NCBI GenBank assembly: GCA_019694875.1
Contig: JAIBBC010000003.1
Location: 484,469 to 548,468 of the forward strand
DNA: 64,000 bases
Reading direction: 5' to 3'
Source of the DNA: Cyclobacteriaceae bacterium
GTDB lineage: Bacteria > Bacteroidota > Bacteroidia > Cytophagales > Cyclobacteriaceae
The notes beneath the pieces were generated by a model. That model made no database searches and was not told the origin of the DNA. It saw only the letters and a list, made by a program, of their open reading frames with translations. Shown here piece by piece: positions 34,002-42,746 of this stretch. Every line of letters starts with the position of its first letter. Positions within the stretch are counted from its first letter, which is position 1. Both the position numbers and the translations under genes were made by a program.

Positions 34002-34742
34002 CTAGTCCCCGAGGAATTCGGGTTGGATTTTAATTCGATACGGTTTTTCAACTACCAGCACGTTACCGGCAATGGTTTCGATCTTTGCGATAAAGTTGTC
34101 GGTCTGGTCAATAATTTGAAAGTCGCTTACCGGGTAGGCCAACAACGCCTCATCATCTTTTGGCTGGTAAATTTTTTCAAGTTCGCTGTGAAGGCAATCG
34201 TCCTTTAATCTTCCTCGATAAAAGGTGGCCTTGTGTACCCGCTCCGACACTGAGAACTTCAGATAGTAAATACCTTCCGTTTTGATTTTGTTATCGGTGG
34301 TGATTACAATCTCAGGGTAATGCGGCCGCGGGTCCCCATTTAAAATGTATTCTTTCAAACCTGCGCACTCCACACCATTCTTATAGGGCATCTCAGCTTT
34401 CAGCTTTCCGTCTTTATGATATTTTTTCAACACACCGGTTATCTTACCGCTGTCATAGTACGTTTCGGAATACAGAATACCACTTTGAAAATATTGCCTG
34501 GTTAATCCGTGGCGTTTGTCGTTCGCCCATTCCGTTTCGAGGTACAACTTACCGTTAGGATGATAAACTTTCGACAGGCCGTTAAGCTTCCCGTCTTTGT
34601 AAGATAGCTCCTTGTGCAAACGGCCATCATCCCGGTAGACGGTGACGATACCGTTTTTAACTGCGCTTTCCGGTTCCTTCTTTTTTGGCGAATTACACCC
34701 GATCAACAAGGCGATCATCGACAAACCAACAATACGTCTCAT
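34002..34742 (-). CDS. MORN-repeat (YwqK-type) lipoprotein
   Basis: The 246-residue protein has a lipobox LLIGC (Cys16). It contains at least four MORN-variant repeats of the form [20 protein letters not shown], spanning about residues 40-130, then a beta-rich C-terminal part. Such proteins are often labelled YwqK-family antitoxins, but lipidated Bacteroidota members with no toxin partner are more likely envelope repeat proteins. It overlaps thyA by 4 bp (34739-34742), which suggests coupled translation after thyA. Confidence 0.78.
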   Translation of the reverse strand: MRRIVGLSMIALLIGCNSPKKKEPESAVKNGIVTVYRDDGRLHKELSYKDGKLNGLSKVYHPNGKLYLETEWANDKRHGLTRQYFQSGILYSETYYDSGKITGVLKKYHKDGKLKAEMPYKNGVECAGLKEYILNGDPRPHYPEIVITTDNKIKTEGIYYLKFSVSERVHKATFYRGRLKDDCLHSELEKIYQPKDDEALLAYPVSDFQIIDQTDNFIAKIETIAGNVLVVEKPYRIKIQPEFLGD

Positions 34743-35533
34743 ACCGCTATCGGAGCCTTGATGGTTGGGTGTGATTGATAATTGAGTATTTCGAAATCTT
34801 CGTATTGATAGTCAAAGATTGAAGCTGGTTTCCGTTTAATGTTTAATACTGGCAACGGATATGGCTCACGTGAGAGTTGAAGCTTCGCCTGCTCAATATG
34901 ATTGGTGTACAAGTGAACATCACCCCCTGTCCAGACAAAATCACCCGGCTCAAGGTCGCACTGTTGTGCAAACATGTGTGTTAACAATGCATACGAAGCG
35001 ATATTGAACGGAACGCCTAAGAAGTAGTCGGCACTGCGTTGATACAGTTGGCACGACAGCTTTCCATCGGCAACATAAAATTGAAACATCGCATGGCAAG
35101 GCGGCAATGCCATCTTATCTACTTCAGCGGGATTCCAGGCGGATACAATATGTCTTCTCGAATCGGGCTTCTGTTTTATTTGATTGATAACATTTGTAAT
35201 CTGATCGATTGTCTGGCCATTTGGTGCGGGCCAGCTGCGCCACTGATGACCGTATACCGGGCCCAGATCGCCATTTTCATCAGCCCACTCGTCCCAGATG
35301 GTCACGCCATTATCATGAAGGTACTTGATGTTGGTGTCGCCCTTGAGAAACCACAACAGTTCGATAAAAATAGATCGGGTATGAAGCTTTTTGGTGGTGA
35401 CCAACGGAAACCCTGCTGATAAATCAAACCTGAGCTGACGGCCAAAAACCGAAAGCGTCCCGGTTCCAGTACGATCTGTTTTGGATGCGCCTGTTTCCAG
35501 GATATCCTTCATCAGGTCGAGGTATTGCTTCAT
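34739..35533 (-). CDS. thyA: Thymidylate synthase
   Basis: The 264-residue protein matches the E. coli length. It contains [33 protein letters not shown], the catalytic cysteine in [12 protein letters not shown], the [20 protein letters not shown] block and HLYTNHIEQ. It makes dTMP from dUMP using methylene-tetrahydrofolate. The dCMP deaminase at 61126 supplies the same pathway. A hairpin terminator for the next upstream gene lies just before its start. Confidence 0.97.
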   Translation of the reverse strand: MKQYLDLMKDILETGASKTDRTGTGTLSVFGRQLRFDLSAGFPLVTTKKLHTRSIFIELLWFLKGDTNIKYLHDNGVTIWDEWADENGDLGPVYGHQWRSWPAPNGQTIDQITNVINQIKQKPDSRRHIVSAWNPAEVDKMALPPCHAMFQFYVADGKLSCQLYQRSADYFLGVPFNIASYALLTHMFAQQCDLEPGDFVWTGGDVHLYTNHIEQAKLQLSREPYPLPVLNIKRKPASIFDYQYEDFEILNYQSHPTIKAPIAV

Positions 35534-35565
35534 GTCGAAAAAGTTTAACTACAAAGAAAACAAAA

Positions 35566-35589
35566 AAGCCCGGGTTTAGTGCCGGGCTT
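35566..35589 (-). terminator. Hairpin terminator after the 35612 gene
   Basis: Stem AAGCCCGG / CCGGGCTT with an 8-nt loop, followed on the minus strand by a run of T. It is positioned 23 bp beyond the stop of the 35612 lipoprotein gene. Confidence 0.75.
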
Positions 35590-35611
35590 CTCTCAAATGA
35601 AAGTCAATTTT

Positions 35612-36511
35612 TTATCTGCGCGAACGTACGTTTCGAATGTTGCCATTAACCGTTAAGGTAATTGAAGCATCGCAAGTACCACTGCCATAGTCAATTATTA
35701 TTTCCTTTCCACTGTCAACCTCAACGAACTTCTTGGTTCCTGAAATCGCCATCGGGCATCCTCTTTTATATGTCAGGGGTTTGGTAATGTACACCCGGTA
35801 ATGAATCCCTTTCCGGTTCACGCCTTCTGCAGCCTGATCAGCATCCGGGCATTGCGTTACTATAACCAGGTCGTCAGTCGGATCCAGCAATGCACCCCGT
35901 TCCCAGGTATTGCTGAAGCAATGTTCACGGGTAACAACATTTCCATCCCACGCCACCGATCCATCGGTCAGTTCGATCTGAAACTTAGGTGCACCTACGG
36001 TGCTGGCGGGCAGGTTTGTGAGTGTGCGGACGCCATTGAGTGTTACGTTGTTGATTTGATAATTATCGAAGGTGATGGAAATAACGGAACCGGGCCGGAA
36101 CTTGCGTCCACGGAAGTGTACTTTTATTTTGCCTTTGCGGATGTTACCACGGCCATCTTCACAGCCATCGCCAAAGTTGATGGTGATATCGCCAATGGGG
36201 AGCGCTGGAAGTTGGGAAAGATCGAGATCAAGTTCAACCGAAATGCCATTACAGAACCTGTCGTCATTCAGTTCTAATTGCCTTGCTCCGGATGTTGTAC
36301 GGCCACCTTCAGTTTCTTCGCTCTCCGCTACCGCTACGCCAGCCATATCATCGGCATCGGCATAGTAGGCGTCAACGTTCGATTCCTCCACCGCATAGCC
36401 TGCTTCCTGCGAGAATTGTGGCTCGTCTTCCGAACATGAGGAGCCAAATCCCACGCTAATCACTGCCGCCACAGCCACCATTCGCATCAAAAAAGACTGG
36501 TTTCTCATCAT
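35612..36511 (-). CDS. Bacteroidota lipoprotein of unknown function
   Basis: The 299-residue protein has a signal sequence ending FGSSC (lipobox) then an acidic stretch (SEDEPQFSQEAGYAVEESN, about residues 27-60) that may be a surface-export tether. The rest is beta-rich with GDITINFGDGCEDGRGNIRKG and paired cysteines. No enzymatic motif was seen. It is monocistronic, between thyA and the divergent DUF4159 gene, with its own terminator. Confidence 0.6.
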   Translation of the reverse strand: MMRNQSFLMRMVAVAAVISVGFGSSCSEDEPQFSQEAGYAVEESNVDAYYADADDMAGVAVAESEETEGGRTTSGARQLELNDDRFCNGISVELDLDLSQLPALPIGDITINFGDGCEDGRGNIRKGKIKVHFRGRKFRPGSVISITFDNYQINNVTLNGVRTLTNLPASTVGAPKFQIELTDGSVAWDGNVVTREHCFSNTWERGALLDPTDDLVIVTQCPDADQAAEGVNRKGIHYRVYITKPLTYKRGCPMAISGTKKFVEVDSGKEIIIDYGSGTCDASITLTVNGNIRNVRSRR

Positions 36512-36597
36512 GTTTTGACTTTTTAGCGCAATTTTTTGCTTGTTTTGGCGGTTAGACCCGTTAACGGGAATAAGGTTTAAATCACTTGATCTTAAAA

Positions 36598-37266
36598 ATG
36601 CGGATTCTTCTCAGCTTTTTCGGTGCACTTATACTTATGGGCTTCCTCCAGTCAGCTGGAGCGCAAAGTTCAGTAAAAATAGCAAAACTCAAGTACGGTG
36701 GCGGTGGCGACTGGTATGCCAATAAAACCGCATTGCCAAACCTGATCAAGTTCTGCAATACCGAACTTAATACCACGCTGGCATCCGATGAAGATGTGGT
36801 GGAAGTGGGCAGCAAAGAACTTTACCTCTACCCGTATATATATATGACAGGCCACGGCAATGTGGTGTTCAGCGAAAGCGATGCTGCTAATCTTCGTAAT
36901 TACCTGGTGGGAGGCGGTTTTCTGCATATCGATGATAACTACGGGCTTGATAAATACATTCGGCTGGAACTGAAAAAAGTTTTTCCGGAATTGGAATTAA
37001 TCGAGCTTCCGTTCGATCACCCGGTTTATCATCAGAAGTTTGAATTCGCGAAAGGCCTTCCAAAAATCCACGAGCATGACGGCAAACCTGCGCAAGGATT
37101 TGGTTTGATCTATGAAGGCCGACTTGTTCTTTTTTATTCGTATGAATGTGACCTGGGTAACGGCTGGGAAGATATTCGTGTGCACAACACACCGGAAGTA
37201 AAACACCAGCAGGCATTGCAAATGGGCGCCAATCTGATTTCATATTGCTTTACTACTTCAAAGTAA
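36598..37266 (+). CDS. DUF4159 domain protein, secreted
   Basis: The protein has 222 residues from ATG 36598; the TTG at 36586 is ignored. Signal peptide MRILLSFFGALILMGFLQSAGA. The DUF4159 pattern is clear: KIAKLKYGGGGDWYANKTALP, LYPYIYMTGHGNVVFSE, and LVGGGFLHIDDNYGLD (a glutamine-amidotransferase-like fold region). In Bacteroidota it often lies with MoxR/BatA-type genes; none are here. The function is unknown. Confidence 0.85.
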   Translation: MRILLSFFGALILMGFLQSAGAQSSVKIAKLKYGGGGDWYANKTALPNLIKFCNTELNTTLASDEDVVEVGSKELYLYPYIYMTGHGNVVFSESDAANLRNYLVGGGFLHIDDNYGLDKYIRLELKKVFPELELIELPFDHPVYHQKFEFAKGLPKIHEHDGKPAQGFGLIYEGRLVLFYSYECDLGNGWEDIRVHNTPEVKHQQALQMGANLISYCFTTSK

Positions 37267-37445
37267 TCGAACTAACGATATACGATGTTCGGACGCGGAC
37301 ATGGTCAAACTCTGAAAACACCGTTTGAATAAAATCTCACCTCGTCAGGGTGATGGTTTGAATACCGTTTACAGAAAATACACGCGAACCAATTTTCAGT
37401 CGCTTCATCGCGGGTAATTTTGATTGCAGAAAATCATCAGACCCT

Positions 37446-38516
37446 ATGAAACCCACTCACGTTATTCTTGCACTCGCTTTTCTGGCAACAAGCTACAGCC
37501 TGAACGCTCAAACGAATTACCTGGAAACCGTTAAAGTAACAGACAGCATTTATGTATTCAAGCCAAAAATCAATTGGTACCTGGGAAACGGTATTGCAAT
37601 CATTGGTACTACGGGAGTTTTCTTTGTGGATACATACACGTCTCCCAACTATGCATTGGAGGCAATTAACCGGTTGAAGAAAATTACCAACCTGCCCGTG
37701 AGGTATGTACTAAACACCCATTGGCATTACGACCACATGTATGGCAACTACGAATTCAAGCTGGCATTCCCGGAGTGTGAGTTCATCATGCATGATTCCA
37801 CGTATTATTTCCTGAAAACCCAGGTAAAACCTTTAATTGATCAGGACCTGGAATTAACGAAGCAAGGTCTTGCACAATTTGAAAAAGAACGGAAGGAACG
37901 AAAGGCAAGCAACGGGCTTGCTATTACAGATTCGATGGTCCCCTACTGGGATCAATTGATAGAAGAAACAAAAGAAGTGTTAGCCGACTATCGCCCTGTA
38001 AAACTGGTGAATGGCGATATCACGTTTAACGATAAGCTAACGCTTCGCTGGGGAAACCATACTTTGAAAATGATGCATTTAAAACAGTATGCACACTCGG
38101 AGGGTGATGTGATTGTTTGGATACCGGAAAAGCGACTGGTTATCACGGGCGATATTGTAGTGGCCCCGACACCCTATGAGACGCAGCCGAACGCAGCAGG
38201 TATGGTCGATGCGTTGCAGTACATAATTAATATGAATCCGGCAATTGTGATTCCGGGTCATGGTCCTGTACAATACGATTTGTCGTACGTGAAATTGGAG
38301 AAAGAAGCATTCGAAGCCTATCTGCGCGAAGCTGAAAAGGCCGTGCAAAACAACATTCCAATTCAGGAAGCGAGCGCATACATTAAACTTGACGACCTGG
38401 ACTACAAATTCACCAAAGGCGATGATTTGGCGAAGTGGGCGTATCGCTCCTATTTCCGCGGGCACATAATCTCGCAGGTTTACCGAAAACATAACGCCAT
38501 TCCGAAAAAGAATTAG
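37446..38516 (+). CDS. Secreted metallo-beta-lactamase-fold hydrolase
   Basis: The 356-residue protein has a signal peptide (MKPTHVILALAFLATSYSLNAQ). The MBL metal motif is H-x-H-x-D-H in NTHWHYDHMYGNY (His92, His94, Asp96, His97). Further ligands are a later His in KQYAHSEGDVIVW and Asp in VITGDIVV, plus IPGHGPV. Zinc-dependent hydrolysis is expected in the periplasm; subclass B3-like or quinoprotein-relay-type enzymes share this layout, so beta-lactam activity cannot be assumed. The 179-bp spacer before it holds no other gene I can see. Confidence 0.88.
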   Translation: MKPTHVILALAFLATSYSLNAQTNYLETVKVTDSIYVFKPKINWYLGNGIAIIGTTGVFFVDTYTSPNYALEAINRLKKITNLPVRYVLNTHWHYDHMYGNYEFKLAFPECEFIMHDSTYYFLKTQVKPLIDQDLELTKQGLAQFEKERKERKASNGLAITDSMVPYWDQLIEETKEVLADYRPVKLVNGDITFNDKLTLRWGNHTLKMMHLKQYAHSEGDVIVWIPEKRLVITGDIVVAPTPYETQPNAAGMVDALQYIINMNPAIVIPGHGPVQYDLSYVKLEKEAFEAYLREAEKAVQNNIPIQEASAYIKLDDLDYKFTKGDDLAKWAYRSYFRGHIISQVYRKHNAIPKKN

Positions 38517-38551
38517 CCATTCCCTCGTGAGCGCTGAACTCTAAACGACAT

Positions 38552-38583
38552 AAAAGCGGAAAATTTTCTCCGCTTTTATTTTG
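38552..38583 (+). terminator. Hairpin terminator
   Basis: Stem AAAAGCGGA / TCCGCTTTT with an 8-nt loop, then ATTTTG. It ends the MBL-fold gene 35 bp after its stop and insulates the downstream operon. Confidence 0.75.
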
Positions 38584-38591
38584 ACCTTATC

Positions 38592-38607
38592 AACTAAAGT
38601 TTTAGTT
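38592..38607 (+). promoter_or_regulatory. Perfect palindrome, candidate BlaI operator
   Basis: AACTAAAGTTTTAGTT is a perfect 7-bp inverted repeat with a 2-nt centre, 26 bp before the ATG of the first gene of the TlpA-BlaI-M56 operon. BlaI/MecI dimers bind dyads of this size and geometry (ACTACA-type half-sites in staphylococci), so autoregulation by the BlaI protein encoded at 39644 is a reasonable inference. Confidence 0.5.
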
Positions 38608-38633
38608 TTAAAACGTAATCATTAGTTAATTCG

Positions 38634-39647
38634 ATGAAAAACGCAGTTCTTGTATTGATTTTAAGCGTGTCGGGCTTTAGCCTGAACGCTCAAATAACAT
38701 TCGATGTGAAAACTGCCGTGCCGGTCGACAGCATTTTTTTTTCGAACATCACGCAGGACAACGAGTTTCAATTCATACGTTATTCGCCCTCTCTTCAAAT
38801 CAAATTGAACCGCCCGCTGAACGATTTGTACAACTTCACATTTTACGGAAGTTCTGGTAAACGAATGAATCAGGTTTGGCTGAATGGGGATAAGATCATC
38901 ATCAAAGGAAACTTCACCGGCAAAAAGCTTGAGGTTGATACCGTTATCGGGTCCGATATTTACTACACCTCGCTGGACTTCCGTAAGCGGTACGATCTTC
39001 TTATTGAACACAAAGCGGATTCAGCAACGGTGAACAACTTTCTGCTGAATGAACTGACCCGAAATCTGAACCACGTTTTTTCGATTGAAATCGCGCAGGC
39101 CTTTTTTTATCGTAACGTGAGCAACAAATCTGAACTGCTAAGGGTTTACAATATTCTAGCTGGTCAGGATGCTGCCGTCCGGAGCCATTTGCTTAACCCC
39201 TACCCTAAAATCGGAAAAGTACTTTTTCAAAACAGTATTGACTTCCGGAAATTCACCTTCAATAATCCGGAAGGCAAAATTGAAACAATTGCACTGGCGC
39301 CCGGCAAGAAATACCTGGTCGACATGTGGTTTGCAGCGTGCGCACCCTGCATTGAACAGCACAAAGAAATTACCGCGCGGCTTGATGTATTAAAACAAAA
39401 TAACATCGAAGTTATCGGCATATCCATCGACCAAAATCAAAAGCAGTGGGCCGAATTTGTAACGACAAAAAACTACAGGTGGAAAAATCTGCGCGAAACA
39501 GACGATCCTGTAAAAATGCTGCGAACGGATATGTTGATTGAGGTTTATCCGACTTATTTTCTGCTCGACAGCAACGGCAACATCTTATTCCGCAGCAACT
39601 CTTTCCGTGAAGTAACCGAACATTTAAAATTTGAATCCGCACAATGA
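38634..39647 (+). CDS. Secreted TlpA-like thioredoxin-fold protein
   Basis: The 337-residue protein has a signal peptide (MKNAVLVLILSVSGFSLNAQ). The N-terminal half is a beta-rich DUF4369-like region. The C-terminal half is a TlpA/redoxin domain with YLVDMWFAACAPCIEQHKE, the CxxC being Cys-Ala-Pro-Cys, and the cis-Pro in EVYPTYFLLD. A periplasmic thiol-disulfide role is likely. It overlaps the blaI-type gene by 4 bp and is the first gene behind the palindrome 38592-38607. Confidence 0.87.
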   Translation: MKNAVLVLILSVSGFSLNAQITFDVKTAVPVDSIFFSNITQDNEFQFIRYSPSLQIKLNRPLNDLYNFTFYGSSGKRMNQVWLNGDKIIIKGNFTGKKLEVDTVIGSDIYYTSLDFRKRYDLLIEHKADSATVNNFLLNELTRNLNHVFSIEIAQAFFYRNVSNKSELLRVYNILAGQDAAVRSHLLNPYPKIGKVLFQNSIDFRKFTFNNPEGKIETIALAPGKKYLVDMWFAACAPCIEQHKEITARLDVLKQNNIEVIGISIDQNQKQWAEFVTTKNYRWKNLRETDDPVKMLRTDMLIEVYPTYFLLDSNGNILFRSNSFREVTEHLKFESAQ

Positions 39648-40006
39648 AAGAACTAACCAAAGCCGAAGACCAGATTATGCAGGTGTTATGGAAGCTTGAA
39701 AAAGCTTTTGTGAAAGACATTATCGAAGAACTGCCTAAACCAAAGCCGGCTTACAACACGGTATCCACAATCATCCGGATTCTGGAGACAAAAGGATTTG
39801 TGGATCATACAGCCTACGGAAAAACACATGAGTACTTCCCGCTGATTTCGAAAGAACAGTACACCAGGTTTTACCTGAACTCGATGCTGAAGGGATATTT
39901 CAACAACTCGTTTGAAAATCTGGTTTCATTCTTTGCGAAGGAAAATAACATGGATCTGAAAGACATTGAAAAACTTTTGAAGGAAGCTAAAACCAAAAAG
40001 CCATGA
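39644..40006 (+). CDS. BlaI/MecI/CopY-family repressor
   Basis: The 120-residue protein is the winged-helix family: MKELTKAEDQIMQVLWKLEK, IIEELPKPKPAYNTVSTIIRIL (recognition helix), then GFVDHTAYGKTHEYFPLIS as the wing. The C-terminal dimerisation region ends KLLKEAKTKKP. It should repress its own operon until cleaved or released by the M56 protease encoded directly downstream (4-bp overlap). Confidence 0.93.
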   Translation: MKELTKAEDQIMQVLWKLEKAFVKDIIEELPKPKPAYNTVSTIIRILETKGFVDHTAYGKTHEYFPLISKEQYTRFYLNSMLKGYFNNSFENLVSFFAKENNMDLKDIEKLLKEAKTKKP

Positions 40007-41562
40007 ATGCTTATCTGAACTATCTGCTTGAAGCAAGCATCGGATTATGCCTGTTTCTGGTGGTTTACCAGTTACTGCTTAGAAAAGAGACGAGCTTCCG
40101 GTTTAACCGGATGTTCCTGTTGATTGGTCTTGGCGCGTCAATAATATTTCCGCTCATTAACATTCCGGCAGCCAACTCTCCTGTACCGTCCCTTAGCCTT
40201 TCGGTTGAGCCGGTTATAACGGAAGCCGACCTGGTGTATTCAAATGAAGTTATTCCGCAAGACCGTTGGACAACCTGGGAAATCGCAACCGTGATTTATG
40301 GGGTCGGGCTGGCTTTGTTTTTACTCGTCTTTGCGATTCGTTTATTCAAAATGTTAATCACGTTACGCAAATCATCACACTATAATCTGCAAAATCATCA
40401 CATCGTTGAATTGAAAGACACGAGCAGTCCGTTTTCATTTTTCAACTACATTTTTATTGGGAATACTCCACCGCTTACCGAAAACGAGAAACAGCAGATC
40501 ATTGAACATGAACGCATTCACGCAAAACTTTTTCACTCGGTTGATATTGTTCTGTTAAATATTCTTGGAATTGTCTTCTGGTTTAATCCGGTGATCCGGG
40601 TTTACAAAAAAATATTTGTTCAGCTTCATGAGTTCGAGGCAGATGCGCGCGCTGTCGAAACTCATGACGTGAATGAGTACTGCAGCCTGCTGGCGAGGGT
40701 TGCTTTACACTCGGCCGAATACAAACTCGCCAATCACTTTAGTAATTCATTAACCGTTAAACGAATCGAAATGATGCGAACAATCAAGCAAAAAATAAAG
40801 AACTGGAAGATGATCGCGGTCGCGGCCTTTATTCCAATGTTGTTTTTCGCGGTTTCATGCCAGGATCAGGTTGAAACCGTTGCTGTTACGAAACAAGAAG
40901 AGCCCGGATACCCCTTGAAGGTTCGGCAGGCTATTGAACGATTGAAAGCTAAGAACCCCGATGCAGATTTTATCGTGGTACCTCCTTCAGGCCCTAATCT
41001 AAAAGACTTTGAGGGTAAACATGCTGATCACATCAGTGTAATCGATGGCGAATATACTTTTGAAGCGGTATCGGTTTTAGCTATTAAAACCGGTGAAGAC
41101 GCAAAGGGTAACGCGATCAATTACCTGATTCTGGACTATACTTCAGAAAAACAAACCGGAAAACAAAACCGACTTCCAACCGAAGATCAATGGAAAAGAG
41201 CCAGTGAAGTTTGGGAGGAGAAGCTTGACAATTCCATCGATGGAGAACCGATTTTCTTCGCAGTTGAACAGGCGGCTTCTCCTAAAGAAGGAATCAACGA
41301 ATTTCTTAGAAGCCTGAAATCGAAAATCCGCTATCCCGAAGAAGCAAAGCGACTGGGCTTAAAAGGAAAAGTGTTCGTGAAGTTTGTGGTTAAAAAAGAC
41401 GGAACTGCAACGAACTTCGAGATCATAAAGGGCATCTCGAAAGAGCTTGATCTGGAAGCATTGCGTGTCCTCAAAGAGGAGGTTAACGGATGGAACCCGG
41501 GCAAGCAAAACGGGAAAATTGTACACTCGCAATTTGTTATGCCCGTACAATTTGGAAATTAA
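40003..41562 (+). CDS. BlaR1-like M56 metallopeptidase with C-terminal TonB domain
   Basis: The 519-residue protein has four membrane helices (about 10-28, 37-54, 90-115 and 268-285). The M56 zinc motif H-E-R-I-H is in QIIEHERIHAKLFH, with the downstream Glu in HEFEADARAV. A periplasmic region follows and the last 90 residues are a TonB C-terminal domain (IRYPEEAKRLGLKGKVFVKF, then GTATNFEIIKGISKELD). BlaR1/MecR1 relatives sense a signal and cleave BlaI. The TonB domain instead of a penicillin-binding sensor is the common Bacteroidota variant and means that the signal is not a beta-lactam by default. Confidence 0.9.
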   Translation: MNAYLNYLLEASIGLCLFLVVYQLLLRKETSFRFNRMFLLIGLGASIIFPLINIPAANSPVPSLSLSVEPVITEADLVYSNEVIPQDRWTTWEIATVIYGVGLALFLLVFAIRLFKMLITLRKSSHYNLQNHHIVELKDTSSPFSFFNYIFIGNTPPLTENEKQQIIEHERIHAKLFHSVDIVLLNILGIVFWFNPVIRVYKKIFVQLHEFEADARAVETHDVNEYCSLLARVALHSAEYKLANHFSNSLTVKRIEMMRTIKQKIKNWKMIAVAAFIPMLFFAVSCQDQVETVAVTKQEEPGYPLKVRQAIERLKAKNPDADFIVVPPSGPNLKDFEGKHADHISVIDGEYTFEAVSVLAIKTGEDAKGNAINYLILDYTSEKQTGKQNRLPTEDQWKRASEVWEEKLDNSIDGEPIFFAVEQAASPKEGINEFLRSLKSKIRYPEEAKRLGLKGKVFVKFVVKKDGTATNFEIIKGISKELDLEALRVLKEEVNGWNPGKQNGKIVHSQFVMPVQFGN

Positions 41563-41573
41563 AACAGATTGAC

Positions 41574-41611
41574 AAACAATAGCCCTTCAATAAAGGGCTA
41601 TTGTTTTTTAC
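41574..41611. terminator. Bidirectional terminator containing a stop codon
   Basis: A perfect 14-bp stem AAACAATAGCCCTT / AAGGGCTATTGTTT with a CAATA loop and T-runs on both sides. It lies between the M56 gene and the convergent TlpA-family gene, whose TAG stop (41598-41600) is within the stem. Confidence 0.9.
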
Positions 41612-42746
41612 TGAAAATCTCTTCGAGCTTCTTACTTAGCTCGCCCTCACGTAAACCTTTCGCAATAATCCTTCCGTCCCGGTCGAGCAACAGCGAGAAG
41701 GGAATAAACGTGATGTTATAGGTTGCTGCAGCTTCCGACTGGAAGTACTTTAAATCAGAAACGTGTGTCCACGTTAACCCGTCTTCGGCTATCGCCTGAA
41801 CCCAGTCGGCTTTGTTGCGGTCAAGTGACACGCCATACACCGTAAAGCCTTTGTCTTTGTACTTGTTGTACGCTGCAACAACATTCGGATTTTCTCTGCG
41901 GCACGGTCCGCACCACTTCGCCCAGAAGTCAACCAGCACATATTTGCCGCGCAGCGAAGAGAGTTTTACAATCTGGCCATCAGGATTAGGAAGCGCAATG
42001 TCCGGTGCAATCTCCCCGATCGCAAGTTTTTTGTCTTTGTCGACCATTGCGATAAACTCTTTCGCATGCGATGAGTTCGGCAGTTCCTTCTTCAGCTTAT
42101 CGGCATACAGCACGTACACATCCCAGTATTTCTCTTTGGTAAGCATCTGGCCGCCCTGCAAAATGTTGATGCCACCGAGTGAAGCCGGTGAACTTTTTAA
42201 AAGCGCTGCGATCTGATCGGTAGCAATCACCGACATTTTCTGGTATTGCTCTTGCAAAGCAACCATTTTAGCCTGATCGTTGGTTGTGCGGGCCGCATCA
42301 AACTGTTTACTCAACTCCAGAAATTCTGGCGTTGTTTGCAACGTTTGAAGATAGCCCTGTGCCTTTTTAACAAGGTCGATATCGGGCGAGCCTTTTACTT
42401 CCGAGAAGCCCGTGCGATTGTTTCCATCGACATTTACTTCAAGATTACTTTTATCGAGAATGAGGTCAACCGATTGTTGATTGTAAAAATTAAGGCGGTA
42501 ATAACCCGGCTCGTTTACAGTAACTTTCTTAGCGAAGGTATAATCGCTTTTCAGCGTAATGGTATCCTGCCAGCCCATGCCGTTATTTTTAAGTTCGGTT
42601 ATGGTGATCGTTCCAACCTGCGGGAATCCAACTTTACCACTCACGGTTACAACGTTTCCTGCTGATTTCGCTTTATCCTGACCATTGGAAGAGCATCCGC
42701 TAAACAATAGAATCACGGACAATAAAAAGACTGCTGTTGCTCTCAT
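41598..42746 (-). CDS. TlpA-family thiol-disulfide lipoprotein with DUF4369 domain
   Basis: The 382-residue protein has a lipobox LFSGC (Cys18). A DUF4369 N-terminal domain (VTVSGKVGFPQVGTITI) is followed by a helical linker. A thioredoxin domain (GEIAPDIALPNPDGQIVKLS, then VDFWAKWCGPCRRENPN with a classical WCGPC site) carries the cis-Pro segment ITFIPFSLLLD. It probably reduces or resolves periplasmic disulfides. It overlaps gatB by 4 bp. Its relation to the other TlpA protein at 38634 is paralogous. Confidence 0.9.
   Translation of the reverse strand: MRATAVFLLSVILLFSGCSSNGQDKAKSAGNVVTVSGKVGFPQVGTITITELKNNGMGWQDTITLKSDYTFAKKVTVNEPGYYRLNFYNQQSVDLILDKSNLEVNVDGNNRTGFSEVKGSPDIDLVKKAQGYLQTLQTTPEFLELSKQFDAARTTNDQAKMVALQEQYQKMSVIATDQIAALLKSSPASLGGINILQGGQMLTKEKYWDVYVLYADKLKKELPNSSHAKEFIAMVDKDKKLAIGEIAPDIALPNPDGQIVKLSSLRGKYVLVDFWAKWCGPCRRENPNVVAAYNKYKDKGFTVYGVSLDRNKADWVQAIAEDGLTWTHVSDLKYFQSEAAATYNITFIPFSLLLDRDGRIIAKGLREGELSKKLEEIFSKKQ

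Noticed and set aside
34002-34742. YwqK antitoxin with a toxin partner
   Set aside because: The protein is lipidated and no toxin-like gene adjoins; the antitoxin label comes only from the MORN repeat family name.
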